From: Bacteroidales bacterium
Lineage (GTDB): Bacteria > Bacteroidota > Bacteroidia > Bacteroidales > F082
DNA: 42,334 bases
Direction of reading: 5' to 3'
Assembly (NCBI GenBank): GCA_017381865.1
Contig: JAFOBJ010000021.1
Coordinates: 1 to 42,334, forward strand
In this document: positions 42,014-42,334 of the stretch, in pieces
Position numbering within the stretch: position 1 is the stretch's first letter
How the letters are laid out: each line of letters begins with the position of its first letter
Made by a program: the position numbers and the translations under genes
The notes under the pieces: model-generated
What the model was told of the DNA's origin: nothing
What the model saw: the letters and a program-made list of their open reading frames with translations, nothing else
Databases searched by the model: none

Positions 42014-42334
42014 AAAGATTGAATACAACCAGAAGCTGAAATTAAGTTGTTGGCCGAGGTTGTGAATTGCTTTAAATTATGTATCTTTGAAAGATTGAAT
42101 ACAACTTAACCTATTCGCTACCATATATTTAAGGGTTGTGAATTGCTTTAAATTATGTATCTTTGAAAGATTGAATACAACAGCAGACTAATTTAAAATG
42201 TGGTGTTCTAGTTGTGAATTGCTTTAAATTATGTATCTTTGAAAGATTGAATACAACTTGAGGATTACAAGTGAAAGAGTCTTGGATGTTGTGAATTGCT
42301 TTAAATTATGTATCTTTGAAAGATTGAATACAAC

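Larger units (their letters stand above)
41906..42334 (+). CRISPR. CRISPR array, type II-C-like 47-bp repeats, runs off the right edge
   Basis: Five identical 47-bp repeats start at 41983, 42059, 42135, 42211 and 42288, beginning GTTGTGAATTGC and ending GAATACAAC, with one decayed copy at the left. Spacers are 41953-41982 (30), 42030-42058 (29), 42106-42134 (29), 42182-42210 (29) and 42258-42287 (30), all different. Repeat length, the GTTGTGA start and the internal TATCTTTG are as in the Cas9 (II-C) arrays of Bacteroides and relatives. No cas gene or tracrRNA is in the window; they would be expected to the right. Strand is given as the crRNA sense inferred from the repeat. Confidence 0.97.

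Overview
The window is an AT-rich piece of a Bacteroidota chromosome, most likely order Bacteroidales. Three things point there: repeated TAnnTTTG -7 promoter elements, a primary sigma factor without region 1.1, and family content typical of the phylum (long YidC, FISUMP domain, MORN-type YwqK protein, a 47-bp type II-C-like CRISPR repeat). No rRNA, tRNA or insertion sequence was seen.

Bases 1-3000 hold the 5' part of a secreted protein, a Fic AMPylase-type gene and a lipoprotein/small membrane protein pair, all on the minus strand. A large S9-family peptidase lipoprotein follows on the plus strand (3172-5247). Bases 5300-14240 look like an accessory or defence island: repeat-rich spacers, a FISUMP-domain protein, two unrecognised genes, an McrB/McrC type IV restriction pair bracketed by nearly identical 57-bp direct repeats, a HipBA toxin-antitoxin pair and a DUF1016 (YhcG-like) PD-(D/E)XK protein.

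From 14437 the content is mostly core. On the minus strand are a glutamate-receptor-like ligand-gated K+ channel, a complete RND efflux operon (adaptor, pump, outer-membrane factor), yidC, pyrG, the primary sigma factor and an HtrA protease. On the plus strand are dapF, a GNAT acetyltransferase, mltG, a DUF2279 protein, a TPR lipoprotein, a HAD phosphatase and recR. A divergent glmM / TPR pair fires from one palindromic promoter region and leads into a DUF368 lipid-carrier transporter, aroE, tex and an outer-membrane beta-barrel protein. The right edge is a CRISPR array of one decayed and five intact repeats, ending exactly on a repeat boundary; no cas gene is in the window.

Two themes run through the window. 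First, tracts of 7- or 8-bp tandem units sit at gene boundaries, usually touching a stop codon. In places they have become coding sequence: two in-frame insertions in aroE, C-terminal tails on two proteins, and the start codon of another. Second, the promoter grammar of the primary sigma factor (TTG, about 19 nt, TAnnTTTG) is readable at many genes and also inside every CRISPR repeat, which suggests each spacer has its own promoter.
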